Below, piece after piece: positions 62,428 to 64,000 of a stretch of DNA of 64,000 nucleotides. The notes below the pieces were generated by a model that saw nothing but the letters and a program-made list of their open reading frames with translations, searched no databases and was not told the DNA's origin. Position 1 is the first letter of the stretch, and each line of letters begins with the position of its first letter. The position numbers and the translations under genes were made by a program. Source of the stretch: Sphingobacterium sp. UBA7855 (GTDB lineage Bacteria; Bacteroidota; Bacteroidia; Sphingobacteriales; Sphingobacteriaceae); assembly GCA_002500745.1 (NCBI GenBank), contig DLST01000020.1:186001-250000 (forward strand). The letters are read 5' to 3'.

Positions 62428-62826
62428 GTGTTGAAAAAAATTACAAATATTCAGTACCTTTTCCTAGCCATAGCCACTATCATTCTCGGTCTGTTGTCCC
62501 GAAAAATAGGGGCAATACTACCGATCTGCGGTGATGTCCTCTATGCTGTGATGGTTTACTGGCTATCACGCTTTATATTAATTAAAAATTCATTTCTCTT
62601 TTCCAGCATCATCACTGTTGTATGCTGTTTTACGATCGAATTTTTACAACTCATACAATCTCCGTTCTTTTTATGGATCAGAACCAATATGCTGTTACGT
62701 CTTGTATTTGGCCAGGGATTCGTATGGTCAGATCTAATCGCTTATTGTTTGGGGGCTATCGCAGCTACGTCTCTCGATTTCGGTTGGCATCTCAAGTTAA
62801 AATCGGTTCTTACTGAACGTGACTAA
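62428..62826 (+). CDS. DUF2809 family membrane protein
   Basis: 132 residues, four hydrophobic segments. DUF2809 hallmarks: ILGLLSRKIGAILP, GDVLYAVMVYWLSRF, FTIEFLQLIQ and GQGFVWSDLIAYCLG. No ATG fits; GTG at 62428 or the adjacent TTG is the start, 17 bases after the previous stop. Function of the family unknown. Confidence 0.78.
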   Translation: MLKKITNIQYLFLAIATIILGLLSRKIGAILPICGDVLYAVMVYWLSRFILIKNSFLFSSIITVVCCFTIEFLQLIQSPFFLWIRTNMLLRLVFGQGFVWSDLIAYCLGAIAATSLDFGWHLKLKSVLTERD

Positions 62827-62832
62827 AATAAC

Positions 62833-62958
62833 TTATTTTATAGTTGTTACTCCCATATCAATTCCCATATTTTCGTAAACCATATCATTCGGTTGCCAAA
62901 GCTCTATTTTGTTTCCTTCAATATCCATGATATGAACAAATTTACCATAGTCAAATGC
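62833..62958 (-). pseudogene. C-terminal remnant of a VOC/glyoxalase-family gene
   Basis: The minus strand encodes FDYGKFVHIMDIEGNKIELW then QPNDMVYENMGID and a stop at 62833-62835. 'F-V-H-I-x-D-x-E-G-N-x-I-E-L-W-Q-P' is the closing metal-ligand strand of glyoxalase/bleomycin-resistance proteins. A stop codon stands just upstream in the same frame, so the rest of the gene is lost. Confidence 0.75.
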
Positions 62959-63029
62959 TTAGCGGTATTGAAAGCATAGCCCATTTCAAATGCCAGCAAG
63001 ATACTTCCAACAAATACAACTCTTTTCAT
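62906..63029 (-). pseudogene. N-terminal signal-like fragment fused to the VOC remnant
   Basis: ATG at 63029 opens MKRVVFVGSILLAFEMGYAF, a hydrophobic signal- or membrane-like start, but after about 24 residues it runs out of frame into the VOC remnant and stops 41 codons in. Suggests a deletion joining the 5' end of one gene to the 3' end of another. Confidence 0.45.
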
Positions 63030-63248
63030 AATTCCATATAGATAAAAATTTGATTAGCAACCACTAGCCAATTTAGTCATTCATTTTTACAATGCCGTTT
63101 TAGTGGTATATAAAGAAATCTTTTTCAATGTCAAGATCATTGAAAAACGGCAATGTATTTATACTTTTGATTCGGCCAAAATTCATTGCTAATATTAGTA
63201 ACAATTAGAACAAAAGAGTTAAGAGCAGGTCAACTAAAAAATAAATTT

Positions 63249-64000
63249 ATGTATAGTTTTAAAAACGATTATTCAGAAGGGGCGCATCCCCGCATCTTAG
63301 ATAAACTTATTGAAACAAATCTCATACAGCAATCTGGGTATGGAGATGATGAATATGCTAAAGAGGCAAAATCCATTTTCAGGAGAAAGATAGCTAATGA
63401 ACTAGCCTGCGTCTATTTTTTATCTGGAGGGACACAGACCAATCTATTGGTACTATCGTTTCTCTTACGCGTTCATGAAGCCGTGATTAGTGCAAAGACT
63501 GGACATATATCTGCCAATGAAACTGGTGCTATTGAAGCAACCGGGCATAAAGTTATTACCATAGAAACTATAAGTGGAAAATTAACTCCTGACGATATCA
63601 TAAAAACATTGAAAGAACATGCTTTAGCGCCACACGTGGTAAAACCACGAATAGTTTATATTTCAAATTCTACAGAAATTGGGACAATTTATACCTTGGT
63701 AGAACTACAGGCGTTATTCGGATGCTGTCAGCAACATCACTTGCTACTCTATCTGGATGGTGCCCGTTTAGGACATGCATTGACAGCGGTAAACAATGAT
63801 TTAGCGCTATCAGATCTTGGAAAATATTGTGATGTATTTTATATTGGAGGTACAAAAAACGGTGCGCTTTTAGGTGAGGCTGTCATTTTCAATAAGCCCG
63901 AATTGGCGATGGATTTCGATTATGCGATCAAACAAAAAGGTGCCTTACTTGCCAAAGGTCGCGTGTTATCCGTACAGTTTCTCGAATTGTTTAAAGATGA
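63249..64000 (+). CDS. Threonine aldolase/beta-eliminating lyase-like PLP enzyme (5' part)
   Basis: Open from the ATG at 63249 to the window end (250 codons, no stop). Fold-type I aldolase signatures: YSEGAHPRILDKLIETN, FLSGGTQTNLLVLSFLLR, HISANETGAIEATGHKV, LYLDGARLGHAL (PLP-ring Asp) and FYIGGTKNGALLGEA with the Schiff-base Lys. Family members split threonine or allo-threonine into glycine and acetaldehyde. The 5' spacer (63030-63248) shows no other gene. Confidence 0.9.
   Translation, partial: MYSFKNDYSEGAHPRILDKLIETNLIQQSGYGDDEYAKEAKSIFRRKIANELACVYFLSGGTQTNLLVLSFLLRVHEAVISAKTGHISANETGAIEATGHKVITIETISGKLTPDDIIKTLKEHALAPHVVKPRIVYISNSTEIGTIYTLVELQALFGCCQQHHLLLYLDGARLGHALTAVNNDLALSDLGKYCDVFYIGGTKNGALLGEAVIFNKPELAMDFDYAIKQKGALLAKGRVLSVQFLELFKD

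Noticed and set aside
1..64000. CRISPR arrays, insertion sequences or prophage genes
   Set aside because: No regularly spaced repeats, transposase or phage structural ORFs were found.

Overview
The window looks like chromosomal DNA of a Bacteroidota of the Sphingobacteriaceae type (Sphingobacterium or Pedobacter relatives). The grounds are SusC/SusD outer-membrane proteins with an ECF sigma/FecR pair, AT-rich intergenic DNA, few Shine-Dalgarno sites, promoter-like TAnnTTTG boxes before several genes, an unusually long urocanate hydratase, and frequent hairpin-plus-T-run terminators. No database search was possible; genus is inference. No rRNA, intact canonical tRNA, CRISPR array, transposase or prophage was seen.

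Layout. 1-9.5 kb: a two-gene 5'-nucleotidase, an MFS transporter, an M13 peptidase, metA (acetyl-CoA type by residue 111), acnA and a pentapeptide-repeat protein. 9.6-14.6 kb: a WG-repeat protein, DUF808, DUF4256, an effector-binding protein and a ClC channel. 14.7-18.0 kb, minus strand: rtcB RNA ligase and a slipin-family SPFH protein, preceded by about 0.65 kb holding a tandem set of tRNA-like sequences with perfect T arms and D arms but missing or broken anticodon arms. This is the most unusual part of the window. 18.3-24.2 kb: lipoprotein, cytosine deaminase-like amidohydrolase, a catalytically dead YgjP-like protein, MpaB-type oxygenase, recR and a LOG-family protein. 24.4-32.2 kb: ECF sigma, FecR, SusC with STN domain, SusD, and a DUF5009 membrane acetyltransferase. 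32.9-41.3 kb: an exonuclease/GIY-YIG protein and the complete hutHIUG histidine-degradation operon with a divergent LysR gene. 41.4-47.3 kb: ABM monooxygenase, luxS plus nucleosidase (activated methyl cycle), and fused trehalose-6-phosphate synthase/phosphatase coupled to a GH15 enzyme.

47.4-59.4 kb reads as a stress/DNA-repair island. Two clearly paralogous ECF sigma factors flank topoisomerase IB, Ku, a phytochrome-like histidine kinase without the usual chromophore cysteine, and a NarL-type response regulator paired with a kinase-like protein that has lost its phospho-accepting histidine and ATP-binding boxes but keeps the DxxxQ phosphatase signature. Small acidic proteins of unknown function lie beside each sigma gene. 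The last 5 kb holds a frameshifted SIMPL gene, a GH1 beta-glucosidase, three small membrane proteins, a VOC-family remnant and the start of a threonine-aldolase-like gene that runs off the window.
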